DNA of 64,000 nt from Riptortus pedestris (taxonomy: Eukaryota; Arthropoda; Insecta; Hemiptera; Alydidae): positions 67,927,501 to 67,991,500 of the forward strand of contig CM032233.1 in assembly GCA_019009955.1 (NCBI GenBank), read 5' to 3'. Below the pieces are notes generated by a model. The model made no database searches and had not been told where the DNA came from. It saw only the letters and a program-made list of their open reading frames with translations. Positions 34,101-46,963 of this stretch are shown one piece after another. A program made the position numbers and the translations under genes. The first letter of the stretch is position 1. Every line of letters begins with the position of its first letter.

Positions 34101-37100
34101 TTGGAGATGTGTGTGAGTATATATACACATCCCTCCCATATTCTAAGAACATGTATATAATTATCCCATTAATGAAGCCGTTCCATAGAAAGAGAAACAG
34201 GTTCTATTGTTGAAATCCTGCATATTTAGAGTGTAAAATATCAAAAAGTCACTATAGTTACTAGAAACATACTAGGCAAAAGATACAAACATAGGCAAAA
34301 GATGTAATAAATGCGGGCGGGAAATTTAAACATTTTTTTTATAGTGAAGCCTACAAATTCTAACTTACACAAAATTAAACGGACTGAGACAAACATTTGC
34401 CAATGTGACAATTACACTAAACAAACTTACCAGCAATTGTAAATTTTGCCTTTTCCTAACAGTTATTCTGAAACAGGTTGGCGCGAAATTAAAGTCATGA
34501 AGTATGAAGATAAAAAATGAAGTAAATGTACATGTCAATTTTCAAATTGAGCAGTATTAATTAAATTTTAAAATGTAAAATATGTAGGTTGTTTTAGGAG
34601 CTTTTCGGTAACTATTGTTAAGACCACTATAGAAACAGCTGTTTTAATATGGTAATATCAGCCGATATCTCTGACTTTCAGTCTCTCCTTCTTCCTGCGG
34701 ATCGAAACTAGTCCCAAAACTTCATTCGACATGGGTTGGAACAGACGATTATCAGTTTTAATTTAGGTTTAGGAACTGTGGGAACGGACCAATTGTACTA
34801 CTCATATGAACACCAGTCTGCTGATACTTGTGATGAATCCAAATATGGGCTAAAATTATTTTCGCTAACGGATGACGGGTAAACGAGGCCATTCTTTAAT
34901 TTTTATCAGCGAATCTTGGACATCCGTTAATTGTTATTCGAAAATATTATCAAATAATTTCTGTTATAGATTGTTTCATATCTTTTAGGTGTTTAAAAAG
35001 TTTTCCATTTCACTGATGAAAATATTATCCGATGAATAAATATTTCATCCGACGAATAAATGTTTTATTCCACGTATAATTTTTGATTGTTAGAAAAGAT
35101 TCATATGGTAAATAAATAGTATTAATCTCTGGGTAGGGGACACATCAGAAGGCAAGTGTGATGTCATCAAATTCTAATAGTTTTATAATAGCATGTTTTA
35201 TTTTATATATACCATATGCTTTGAAGAAGAAAAAAAAACAATAACGAATACAAATGAGTGATTACAAAATAAAATGCAATTAACGCATATAGTCGAATAA
35301 CGGATAACTGAACATTCGTGTTTTTTGTAAGTTACAGATAGTGGGAAAATAACAGTATTACATTCATTTCGTTAAAAAGTTACTCGAATAAACCCAACTT
35401 CGGTTGGAACAAAACTATTAAAAACTTGAGTCCGCCAAGAACCTATAAATATTTAATAGTAATTTAGCCAATCTTGTTGATTAATAACTGTTCTATAACT
35501 GCTACATTAGACGTTTATCTCTAATAATGAAACTCCTTTTATTTTTGAGCATTCAGCTTTCAATAAACATCTACTCCTTTCCATTCGAGTTTTACTTAAA
35601 CCTAACCTACCACTAAATGCCTCATATCCAGCTTAAACCTCAAGCCTGGGAATGTGAGATAACATCATCAAAACATTGCAGGATGTGGGAAATCTGCTTA
35701 GTTTGTGCAGCCTCTAACATAATGGGCATCTATATATTGACCATTTGAAATTCAATAAATATAAGCCTAGGTAAAGGTCACTAGTGTTCAGAAACAAGAA
35801 TATGAATAATTACTTAAAAATTAGTGATTCTGGAGCAGAAATATACTATGTGCAGGGTTTCCCAAAATTACACCCAATAGATAAATTACATCTGTTCAGT
35901 ATCATTCATATTAACAGTATAGTTAATAATGAATGCAGCATTTGGAATTTAAATATTAAACTGAGTTTCGACTATTGCAAAACAATAAAAATAATCGTAA
36001 TATATTAAAAAAAAAGATGAAGTTATATCATCCCTCACTTCAAAACAAAACAAAATAAAGAGCTCATTTAATAGACTATAATCCACGATGATTTTCATAA
36101 ATTTTCCTTAAATTCCTGATGTCTGAAACATAAGTAAATGACATCAATTATATTTATAAAATAGTATATTTTAACTAAATTAATAATGTTAAAGAATTAA
36201 TATTATGGTATAATGGAAAAAACGCCAATAATAAAAGTTAAATATAATACAGATAGAAAACAATGTTTTCCATAATTATTAAAAAAATCCTTTTCATTGG
36301 GCTGGTATCCGAAATTATTATCCTTACTAAGTACTGTCAGATGCACGACCTCATAATTGATTCCATCTATACAAGAGACATAAAAACCTAATTAATGAAT
36401 TGATTTTATAGGGCTCAAATTATAGGGATAGATTGAAGTTAATTATATAGATGTTTATTGAAAACAGTGAAAGTGCTTCAAGATTGAAAATTGTAAAATC
36501 ACATGTAATTAGACTTATGTTTTCCTAATTTAGTACTAAACATACACCGTCCTTTGCTGCTATTAAACTGTAGTTATCAGGAGGTTTATTAATTAAATTT
36601 ATAAATTAAATGTAGAATTTATTTGTATCTCAATTTGGGTTTTCCTTATATAATGTATATTCAATAGAACGGAAAATGATTCCTGGAATTAATAATTTAC
36701 TTTTGAAAAACGTTATCATTTAAAATATATATGTATAGAACAAGTACGCTAACACTAAATTTTCTATCATTGTACTAAATCATTTAATTGTAGATGTTAG
36801 TTATTGTTTCAAGTTAAATGATCTATTACCTATATTTCTAAGTCCTAATTCACTAAAAAAAAAAAAATTTAAAACCATATAGAAAAGTTTCTAAAATTTG
36901 GTATTCCTATCCTAAAATTATTCCTTAGGTGAAAAAGGCAATTGGAATTACAGCCATTAAGTGATTTTCTATGGCTAAAATCCAGCCAGGAAGAGGGTTT
37001 AGCGTGAGCGTAAAATGCAAAATTAGATATTTCCATTATATTCCGTTGGATAGGAAAATTTTATATAACTAATCATGTTGATTGACTACAATTGTTATTT

Positions 37101-37239
37101 TATTAATTTTTCTCTAAAACGAACATTAACGGAGTTACTCGTATTTTAACAGATTAAAATACAAAATATAACTGAGTCTTAAAAATCGTATATGATCAAC
37201 CTTTTTGCAAATTTAAGTTTCAAATAGTGTTGTTTCACA
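34101..37239. other. AT-rich stretch with one HINE-like scrap
   Basis: GTGGGAAATCTGCTTAGTTT at 35687 is a reversed HINE 5' block. An ACAAATTCTAACTTACACAA block is duplicated near 33817 and 34350 with its downstream ACATTTGC and TACCAG. No coding sequence. Confidence 0.4.
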
Positions 37240-37560
37240 CACTTTTGCTCTGTCATGGATATTGACCGATTTTTTTTATTTTTATTTTCTGCCTTCAGTA
37301 AACCCCGAATTTTTGTCATCGCACTTTCACAATAAGCAAATATGTCGTAAAACGCCTTATTCCAAATTTAAACACCCTTGTTTTTAGCAGATATTTAGTA
37401 GGTGAGATACATGAGCAGTGTGATGGCGTCATCAATTAAAATTTTATTGACCGCCAACTTCTACTTATCGGATCATTATTTTGAAATAGAGAGCATATGG
37501 TGAGATGAGGTCTGCAGTGTGTCATGATTTATTAGCTTTTTGTTAGAGGTGACAATCAAT
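37240..37560 (-). mobile_element. HINE-like variant fragment
   Basis: Reversed blocks TTTATTTTCTGCCTTCAGTA and GAGCATATGGTGAGATGAGG followed by GCAGTGTGTCAT match the variant 5' region seen at 6300-6380 and 42790-42880. Confidence 0.5.
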
Positions 37561-40461
37561 TTTTAAATGGAGTAGGGTTAGCAATAAAATGTGTTCTTAT
37601 ACCGTTTTGATTATCCGCTCACAGATAGTCACTTTCACCCAAGTATTTTCTTACTATTAGATCATATTGATTAGAACAATAATTACACCATAATACATTT
37701 TCCTTCGCTTTATACATTTACTCCTTTTTACACTTTAACAATAACTATAATGAATCATACGATTATAGAAAAAAAAGAACTACTAAACGTATAACTTCAT
37801 ATCAAATTTCTTCGATAGCAGAATAATTTTTCACTTAAAGGTGATTCAATTTAATTATCTAATTAATTCCATTTATGCATATACCTCACCAAGAAACCCC
37901 TTATATCATTATATCATAATGAAAACTCTTAACACATTGCAGTTAATAACATATAAATGCGTATTCTTTAGAGACCATTAATTCTTAAATTTAGACATAA
38001 TTTACAATGTTAGCGAAAATGGAGTATTTTACAATAATTCTCTCAAAAACACAATTGTCCAAAATGTTTAATTATATTCAGATTCTTTTGTGATTAGGAA
38101 AAATTAATTATTAATGATACATTCAGAATCTATCCTCTAATAAAAATGAGTTCAATAAAATCGATTATCTTTTTTATATGTTTAAATTAAATTTTTTGTG
38201 TCATATTATTATTAAAAAATCAAAATGAAACAACTCTTTTGTGTATATGTTGGCAAAAGAATGTGACTTGTACTTGAATAATTCTCTAAAAATCATGAAA
38301 AACGTATATTCACTAATAATATGAACATTGCGAGAATGGAACTATTTTTGGTGACAAATATCAACCACAAAATCGACAATCAAGTAATTTATACTAAACA
38401 ATTACTTTCTAATCTTCTATGTACTTTGAAGAGACTATAAAATATCATTAACTGAACATTTCTGTCCTTAAATAGAATTTTTGGAAAAAATATTCCACTA
38501 ATTTAATTAGGGAGTTCAAAGTAATTGACATTTTGAACAGCAGGGAAAATTATCCGTGGAATTCCTTTTTTCGTATTACTCTACGAATATTAATTAAAAT
38601 AAACTCCAGTCCTTGAATCTTTCATTTCTCTTTATTTTCCCATTGGAGCTGTAAGGTCATATTTTTATTGGCTATGAATTAGTTTATTTTTAATCCATAC
38701 ATTCACTTGAAAAATCTGTTTGGGTTTTATAATTGTTTTTATCATGTGTTTAGAGCAACATTAGGCGTGTTAAACATTGAATGCTAAATGTGTCTCAACT
38801 GTTTAAATCACACTTATGCATTCATTTCCAATTGACACATGGACTTACTCCAACGGATGCGCTAGTAAATCAAAGAAAAATCTTAAAGGTTTCGCTATAA
38901 CCTCTATATTAAGAGCATAATGAAAAGATTTTTACCTTTAGCAATATATAAATAAGCGTTTTCGTGTCGTATTAACAATAATTCTCTTTAAATTTAAATA
39001 TTTTATTAATTATTTAAATCAAGATTTTGTCTGAAATCAAAAATACGTCTTGAAACGATTAAAATTGTTTTAATTGGTAATTTTAAACTGTAGATGCTAA
39101 TATTAAACACTTCTTGGCCCAATCCTAAATCACAAGGCCATAAATTGCAAATAGCTTAACATTATCAAAGGCAGATTAGTAATTCATGAACAATGCAAAC
39201 CATTGCAAAATGAAAATAAATAGATCTCCATTATGTATGTGTTAAAATCTCACCGCAATATGTTGCTTGTCCTAAAATTAAATTCGTAAATAGAAATAAC
39301 ATGAATTTAAAGAAACCACGAAGAAAAATTAGTTCACGTTTTTTTATATTAAATTAGTGCTTATATGGTACTGGGTCTTAAACAATAAATCACCCGTTGA
39401 ACTCTAAACAATAATAACTGATTTAAATACAGCATCAATAAAAAAGTTATGCATAAATACAGCTTATAGAACAGAACTTGTATTTCTTATTGGGTAACAT
39501 CGGAAAGTAACAGTACATAAATATTTAACTCATTGAAATAAGAAATTTTGAAAGCCAATTTCATTATTATTTTCAGTTTTTCATTCTTCTTCTTCTTCTA
39601 AATAACATTGAAAAGTATATATACAATCAAAGAAAAGTATGCAGAGAAATAAATGGTATTTTTAAAACTTAAATTAACATTTAAGCAACACCTTTAAATC
39701 ACTAAAAATAATTAAGCAGGTTTAAGTAGAAACCTATAGCATATTATATTATTAAGGACCAACGACTGGTCGTCAGGACTTGTGGGCTTTTATAAGCAAC
39801 ATTTCGCTCTTCTGGTTATTTTCATTGTTAATATGAATAAGGAAATATTTATGCTAATTTAAAAACAGATTTTTCTTATAAGTAACAATTATATTTTTTT
39901 TCTTATAAATCATAAGAACGCTTACATATCTTGCAATATTCTTTAGTCGATATAAAGAGATCTTCAAAAACTAGAGGCAGAAAGTGAATATGATTATACT
40001 AATTGGTCAAAATAGATATGCATCAATAACGACCAATAATCTAAAAGCTGGCACATTCTTTATCATTGTTGCCAACCTATATGTAAAATATTTCGGTTAC
40101 AACGAAATACAAAATTTAATTCTAACTAAAATTTCACAGTCTTTCAAAAATAACTTTTAAATTTAGAATACCCCTTAAATAAGGGTTTTATTATAACATA
40201 TATTTCTCCCTGTATTTTGGCATATAAAATGGCCAGAAGGGCAAAACATTGTTGTTAATAAAAACTAAGTTCCTGAGTCCTGAATACCTATTTTTGCCTT
40301 TGATAATATCTATAGGTTTCTACTTCTTCAAACCAGCTTAATTATGTTTAGTGCACTGCATGCCAGGTCGTTGGAAATTATTTTGAGGAGCGTGATCATG
40401 CGTGAAATTCGATATAATGCTAATTATATAAAAAAAAAAGAAGTAAATCAATAACTAAAAT
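37561..40461. other. Transposon-poor AT-rich block
   Basis: Almost 3 kb with no microsatellite, no family blocks and no plausible coding frame. It may be intergenic or intronic host DNA. Confidence 0.45.
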
Positions 40462-40875
40462 TAAGCCTTTAGGGAAAATAAGTTGGGCCATATTGTCCAT
40501 TCTTAGCAATACTTAATGCATAAAAATAATTAAAACCCAGTATTATAAAGTTTTTTATTATCAGAATTACTTTATTGGTCTTTCATATGATTCTTTTTAC
40601 AGCATCAACATTTGATAGATCGCAAAGCAAATGTTTAGTTACAATCATAACATAGTTAACGTTTGTGGGAATACATTTTCTTCGTTTCTTTTTTTATCCC
40701 AAAAAATCATGTATATAGAAAATAATCTAAGTTTTCAGAATGTCTTCTTCCTTCTCTTTTGCGGGTTCCGTAAACGACATATAAAACTTCTCGAAATGAA
40801 AAAGAATTAGACTCCTATTCAATCTTACTAACATTCATTATCGATTTACTTCAAGCCATATCTTCAACATTGAGA
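40462..40875 (+). repeat. Parent-like copy of a 0.4-kb dispersed duplication
   Basis: Matches 47098-47454 at high identity from CCTTTAGGGAAAATAAGTTG to ATTTACTTCAAGCCATATCT. It contains about 45 bp (near 40640-40685) that is missing in the other copy. Confidence 0.85.
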
Positions 40876-42746
40876 ATGGGAAAAGAACATTCGTTCTAAA
40901 ACATCAAAAATATTTAATTGGCAAAGTTCACTATCTCATTAGTGAGTCTTTAGGAAATAAGTTTTATGAAGTTAATCTGAGTATATTTATGGATGGCAGA
41001 ATTTACAGAGTTTCCTCATTTTCAGAGTGTATTTAGATTTTCACATTTCATTCTTTAGGCAAATGTCTACGGCTTCATTATTTCTAATTGACTTTAATTT
41101 TCATAGAAGTATTTGCCAATTTATTTACAAGAGAGGATTTCATTAAATTGGCTACAGTAATTTTGTATACAGTTAATTGCAGTGAATCCAAGAAAAATAA
41201 AATCCTGAAACATTAAATCAATAATGTACATGAAGCCTATTGGAGTAAGATTTACAAAGTCCCTTTTAAGAAATAAATCTAGAACATTCTCCAACAAAAT
41301 AGTATTTTTTATAAGGCGTTTTAAACAAGATAGGTATGTTAGGTTTGAATAAACAAAAGTGTAATGATCTATTAGTCTTCTTAAGTTAATATTTTTAAGT
41401 AATATTCCCTTAATTTTTCCTTGTTCATGATGACACAAATTCATCTCACAGATACATACGTAAAGTAATTCGGAATGTTGAAAAAAGAAAATTAATATTT
41501 GTTATTAAAAGAAAATAGAAATCCAGTCGATCTCATAAGTTTCTTTTATAATATTCCGATAAGATTTCAATGCTTGAGTCCGTAGTCAAGGAAAACGTAT
41601 GTGCTTATTCAAAATTTGAATCACTGAAGATATTTCTTTCATAACCAATCATATATGAGATGTCCTAATAAGATGACAATATATAGAATTAATATACACT
41701 TAAATCATTCTATTTGCTATTCTTTGTAATGAAGAGTGGAAAGACGTAAACATTTTCGCACACAATCTGGCGTAATATACTGGGAAGTAAAAACTAAACA
41801 AATTCCTTATTTTTAAACTCATTCAAGCTTAATAGGAACTTAAATACTGAAAATTAAGTTGAATTTTATAAATTAAAACTTGAGAGGCCGATCGGATCAT
41901 AGTACTTTTATTTAATAAAGAAGATTATTTCTTTGAATTATTTTAAGACTACTAAAAGTGAATATTTATTTTTATTCCTAATAGGATTCTATCGGCTACT
42001 CTCCTTGGAAAGTCGACTTTTTATTTGTTTTTGTTTTTTAATGCCGATTTAAAGAAACAATCTTGAAATTATAATATGGTTGTTATATTTGGGATATACC
42101 AGTTGTCTCCAAACGCGATTGTAAATTGTTAAATACAATTTCACTTTACTCGAGGTCCACAAACTCCTCATTAAAAATTAACTGTCAAACAAAATTTAGA
42201 AAGTTAACTAGGTTCAAATATTTTATTTATATTTGTACATACATTTACGTAATTAACTATAATTATTTTAGCGTAATAATTCTGGATTAGGGCATTTTAA
42301 TACCAGATAGAGGAAAGTATGCTATTTCATTGATAGACGACGTCGAAGATGGAATTCTTGGCGTTAATTTGATACAGGTGTAATTAGGGAAGAGTTAAGG
42401 TAGTGTAAAGAGAGGGTGTAGGGGTTCGTAGATAATTGGTCACATTCATGAATATACGTTGAGACTGACCTGGGAGAGAGCGACGAGATGGTAGCTCCCT
42501 GACTGCCTAAGGGCTACTGGCCAATCCCTATCCCACCTGTTGCCTCCCTACCACCCCTTACACCCCCGCCCCACCAACCCCTGCCCCACTACCCTCCCCT
42601 CAACCCTTATAATACACTAATACCTCATTAAGGCTCCTATCTTCACAAGTCATTGCCCCTTGGATAATCAGCGCCACTCTGATCAACACTGGGAGAGAGA
42701 TTTTTCCTTCAATATATATGTCCAAACAATAATGTTTGTGAAACAA
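40876..42746. other. AT-rich DNA ending in a pyrimidine-rich block
   Basis: 42530-42600 is C-rich on the plus strand (CCCCGCCCCACCAACCCCTG). The frames 41121-41444 and 42600-42818 are unrecognised. Confidence 0.4.
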
Positions 42747-43208
42747 AAGTCCGTCTTGCAGGGGCTGCGTAAACTTAACAGATTCGCAAGTACTCGAATG
42801 ACACACTAGTAATGTCATCTCACCACATATTCTCTATTTCCAAGTCACATTTCGAGGAATAATAGTGGGTGTTTAATGTGAGGCTGAAAACAATAACATA
42901 CGAATAATTCTCTTAATATTAGAGTTAAGAGAAAATGCATATATCAACAATTGTAGAACAGCAAAAGTATAACAACATTGGTCCTATAACATTTTTCGAT
43001 CCGACGCATAATAACGGAGATATTTTGAATTTTCTAATCCCCACATTTCAACGCCCGATTTAGACCATTTACTAATATGATCTTTCGTCTTCACTGAACA
43101 AGTTAAATGTCGTGTATGGTATAGGTGAAATAAACAATTTTGAGTCAATACCGCAAAACGGTAACGATCAAACTAAAATTGTAACTGCTAGAGAGTTAAC
43201 AAACAAAT
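42747..43208 (+). mobile_element. HINE-like element, 5' and middle part
   Basis: AGTCCGTCTTGCAGGGGCTG, the variant ATGACACACTAGTAATGTCA, CGACGCATAATAACGGAGAT and GAGAGTTAACAAACAAAT in order. The 3' part after the microsatellite position is missing; a (TA)n tract lies about 90 bp further on. Confidence 0.65.
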
Positions 43209-43288
43209 CGGCCTCTCATCACTTTGGAGTATGTCATCCTTTAATAAATTTAAGACAAATAACAAAGCGTGTCAATAAATTAAAAATG

Positions 43289-43296
<8 letters not shown>

Positions 43297-43341
<45 letters not shown>
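43297..43341. repeat. (TA)n microsatellite
   Basis: About 45 bp of TA. Confidence 0.95.
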
Positions 43342-43345
<4 letters not shown>

Positions 43346-43394
43346 GCGGTATTAATATTGATAACAAATTCTAATTAATATAGCAATTGGGCTT

Positions 43395-43470
43395 CGGGTA
43401 AAGGCCGTGTCTTTATGTTTCTTGGCGACATTTCGCTAGACATACTTCTCGCTTCATCAGAGCTTCTTCT
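43395..43470 (-). ncRNA. Hammerhead-like core with exact CUGAUGA and GAAA
   Basis: On the minus strand CTGATGA is followed by a weak hairpin (GC-G-AGA, loop, TCT-A-GC) and GAAA (43431-43460). After it, ATGT and ACAT can pair as stem III, leaving TA as a permissible cleavage dinucleotide. I could not pair stem I convincingly. The surroundings resemble PLE termini in style. Confidence 0.4.
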
Positions 43471-44351
43471 CAGGCTGAGGAGTTGTGTTTCTATTCAGGT
43501 GTATGTTTCTGTCCTGTTCTGAAGTCACCTATCACTTCCTCGCCGTTTGTTCCATTCTCCGTGAGTTCCGCCTTGAAGCATTTGCTTGAATTACTCTCAG
43601 CAGGGATAGCCAAGTAATAGCCATCCTGAACTGAGGAGATTACATTAACTTGTATAAATATCTGAAGAGCGCCGGAAGATATCTCTGGCTCCCTTGTTTT
43701 GAGTTTACTATAAAATATAGCTTCAGTTGTTGTTTTATAATCATATAACGGAAACAATGATACTATTATTTTTTCTATTCAACATCAATATAATGTAATA
43801 TCATTACACATTTTTATTATAATATTATTTAATTATTTATATAGAAAAATGTTTTATTATGGACTGTATAATACGTCACTCGTGCTAATAATATATACCA
43901 AGTACTTTGTAAATTAATATGTATTTCTGAAATAATTGTAATGCAATTTATTGGAAAATAAATTTACTTTACTACTGGCTTGTCCGGTACCAAACCAAAA
44001 ATATGGTTCAGATGTCCAAATATATGGCGTCAGATAATATGATATTCGTCATAGAACCACATGGAAAAGACACTTTGGATGCATTTTCCGGCAACTAAAT
44101 TCAGTGCACCACAACGTTGAGCTCACAATGGAATTAGAAAAGGGTAGGAAGATACCAATCATAGACGTTCTGGTGAAAACAGGGTAAATGGACAGCTTGG
44201 TCAGGCAGTTTCTAGAAAACCAGTCAACACCCATAGATATTTACACGCCGATTCACATCACCATCCAGCACAGAAGAATAGAATAATGTGGAAACTCGTT
44301 ACGAGAGATCGGAATAATATCAAAACCATAAAACCTATCACAAGAAAAAAA

Positions 44352-45171
44352 AATCTGTCACGCAGGGCCTGCGTAAACTAAGCAGATTTCCCTTGTGCAG
44401 TTTAACAATAGATAAATCTACATACTTGCATCACAACAAAACCGTGAATATTAAGTAAATAAATACAAACGATAATAAGAAATTTTTCCCAACCCAATGG
44501 AAAGGGTCTGAAATGTAAACAAACAGGTCTGCTAACCTCTGAAAAATATAAGAATATAATATATTAATTTTATTGAAAACAATTTACTACATTTCGTACT
44601 GTAATTTATAACGAATCAGAATTATTTGTATCTCAATCAATCAAATTTTAGTAGTCCAAGACGTGCGGCGGGGAGGGGGGGGAGGGTCACCAGAACATAT
44701 ATCCATGTATCTCGTATAATAAATGTCTCTTGAAAACAATATGTGGTATTTAAGCTTCGAATGCTGTGGTTCATTACATAACCGAGTATTGTTTATGTAA
44801 TATGAGTAGAAGTGGGGGTTTGCTGAAGGCTGATAAGTGAAAAATGCAAATATCTCGGTTAATATTCAAGAAAGGGAATAAATGTATATAATAATATTTA
44901 TAGCATATTTAATTTGCTATATGATTGATTCTACACGTTTTTCCGATCCAACGTATAGTAACAGAGATATTTCGAATTTTCGAAAATCCCCCCTTACCCA
45001 TCCCCTCCCACTGGTCCGACTTTAGCCATTAACGAACTTGATCTTCCTTTTCAAATAAATCGATTAAATATCGAGTTTGGTAACAATCAAACAAAAATTG
45101 CGAACACTAGAGCGTTAACAGACATGAGTACGACCTCAATAGCTGATTTCCATAAGGAAAATCTGCTAAAA
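44352..45171 (+). mobile_element. HINE-like element, long variant, microsatellite deleted
   Basis: Begins AATCTGTCACGCAGGGCC and ends GGAAAATCTGCTAAA. It carries a longer 5' half (GCTTCGAATGCTGTGGTTC, GAGTAGAAGTGGGGGTTTGC). GAGCGTTAACAGACA is joined directly to ATGAGTACGACCTCAATAGC: the (TA)n tract and about 80 bp after it are absent, a clean internal deletion. Confidence 0.8.
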
Positions 45172-45188
45172 AGGAACGTAGGGCCAAT

Positions 45189-45713
45189 ATCCCATGACTG
45201 GGGACATATTTCTCCAGCTTTACTAGATCACTCAAAGATAGAGCCACCAAGCAGCCTCCCAAAACTTACCGCACTAGCACAACCTAGTAGGTAACGCTCA
45301 AATCACAGGTGTACTCAATATCTCATCAAATCAATTCTTCAAATATGCGATTTCACCTGGCAAGCTTTCCTGTTCAAGTCACTGGAATATGTGTTTCGTC
45401 GCCTATAATATAAATCTCCGAATCTACAAGTGACATGTTACTTGACCTTAGAAAAGGTAATGGTTAAGGATCTCGCACGTAAGAGGCGAATTATTTGAAC
45501 GACCTGTTCAGACAGTGGCTGAAGTAAAGTTAACCGACGACACCCGCCATCGGTTAACATACCCTCCTTATCCCTCACAATCCTTTCTAATCGAACAACA
45601 ACCCCTTCAAATAAAGCCACAGGCTTAGCACAAGGGGCTTATCTTCCTTCGCCCCCGGCAGTCACCTGGCTGCAAATTTTACAACCATCTACAACTGAAC
45701 AGCTAGGTATCAG

Positions 45714-45750
<37 letters not shown>

Positions 45751-45860
45751 AGTAAAGTTTATAACAAATGTTTATGATAGAGGTGTCATTAAAGTATTGG
45801 AATCGGGACTGCGTACTCGCTTTCCCGGCATTAACGTAAAAGAGCAATAAATATTCTACG
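45189..45860 (-). repeat. Family X repeat with nested retroposon, U1-like end
   Basis: Reading the plus strand, the copy runs from AGATAGAGCCACCAAGCAGC through CTTACCGCACTAGCACAACC, TCACAGGTGTACTCAATATC, a TCTCGCACGTAAGAG block and ACGACCTGTTCAGACAGTGG. A polyA retroposon (45532-45748) follows, then TTATAACAAATGTTTATG and a U1-like stem-loop GGGACTGCGTACTCGCTTTC (about 45809-45832). Without the retroposon it is colinear with the reverse of 48060-48450. I do not recognise the family; it has no coding sequence. Confidence 0.75.
45521..45759 (+). mobile_element. PolyA retroposon S1 with 11-bp target duplication
   Basis: The body 45532-45748 ends in 35 A residues and is flanked by GAAGTAAAGTT (45521-45531 and 45749-45759). 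The related reversed copy at 51066-51268 shares AAATAAAGCCACAGGCTTAG and GCAGTCACCTGGCTGCAAAT. The equivalent unoccupied site is seen near 48105-48120 in another family X copy. The head is not recognisably tRNA, 7SL or 5S, so SINE or processed non-coding transcript is open. Confidence 0.88.
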
Positions 45861-45904
45861 TATATGGATATCCACTGCTTTCTTAGGTAACCGATAAGAA
45901 ATTC

Positions 45905-46460
45905 GCGTATCGCGTATAATAAAAGTCTCTGCAAACCAATATTTGGTATTTAAGCTTCGAATAATGTGATTTATTATATAACAAAGTATGGTTTATGTAA
46001 CACGAAGTGGGGTATTTACTGAAGGCTGAAAACTGAAAAATGCAAATATCTCGGTTAATTTGCAAGATAGAAAATAAATGTATTAACATTATGTATAGTA
46101 AATGTAAGTTGTAATACGATTGTTTCTATACAATTTTTCGATCCGACGTATAGTAACAGAAATATTTCGATTTTTCGAAATGCCTCCCCTCTAAACTCCC
46201 CCTCCCCCTTGTCCGATTTCAGCCGTTAACGTACTGGATATTTCTTTTTACATAAAACGACTACATATCGAGTTTGGTAACGATTAAACAATAATTGCAA
46301 CCGCTAGAGCGGTAACAGACAAATATATATTCAGTTTTGAACGGACCTCATTTTTGTCATCTCCTAGGTAGGATCGATGGCCATTTGAAGAAAAATATCA
46401 AAAATTGCGTCATGAGTACGACCTGAATAGCTGATTTCCATTGAGGGAAATATGCTAAAA
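45905..46460 (+). mobile_element. HINE-like element, 5'-truncated long variant
   Basis: Starts in the internal block GTATAATAAAAGTCTCTGCA and continues to GAGCGGTAACAGACAAATAT, GTCATCTCCTAGGTAGGATC and the decayed 3' hairpin TTGAGGGAAATATGCTAAAA. The (TA)n is reduced to a few units. Confidence 0.75.
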
Positions 46461-46525
46461 GAAATAAATATTCCATATCATATCCACCACCTCCTTAGGT
46501 GACCGATACCAAACTTAGAACCAAG

Positions 46526-46684
46526 TTTTTAGTGTATTCATAGTTCATTTTTCATTATTCAACAAAAAGTCCTGATTCCAAAAATTGTGAAATTTGGAAA
46601 AGGGGACCCTTACCTTTTCCATATTTTTGGATTCGGGATATTTTTGTCGAATAATGAAAAATAAACCATGAATACACCAAGAAC
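46526..46684. repeat. Imperfect palindrome with 70-bp arms
   Basis: GTGTATTCATAGTTCATTTT at the left pairs with AATGAAAAATAAACCATGAA at the right; the centre is GGGGACCC. The arms differ at several positions. Confidence 0.8.
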
Positions 46685-46963
46685 TTTAAGAAGAATCAAC
46701 AATTCCTGAGGTTAAAAAAATACTGGAGTATTGTCGACTGTATCAATAAAATAAAGTATTGCCATAGCCAAGTGTTAGCGCACTTAACCAAGGAATGCCT
46801 TTTTTAAACAAAGGGATTAACCCCTTTTGTAAAGCATGAAATTAACAGTCAACACAAGAAGAAAATAGAATAGAAATTATATTGTGAAACGACCTATTTG
46901 CCCATTCAGCAATGGATCTGTCACCTAAGGAGGCAGTGATTGCCAGTGGGGCAGTAAGTTCTC
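46685..46963. other. Spacer
   Basis: Includes a short inverted motif AAAGGGATTAACCCCTTT (about 46820). Nothing else recognised. Confidence 0.4.

Noticed and set aside
43491..43757. 88-codon minus-strand frame
   Set aside because: No motif recognised, and it lies next to PLE-like sequence. It could be an element remnant but there is not enough to call it.
45438..45620. 60-codon minus-strand frame
   Set aside because: It spans the junction of family X and retroposon S1, so it cannot be an ancestral gene.
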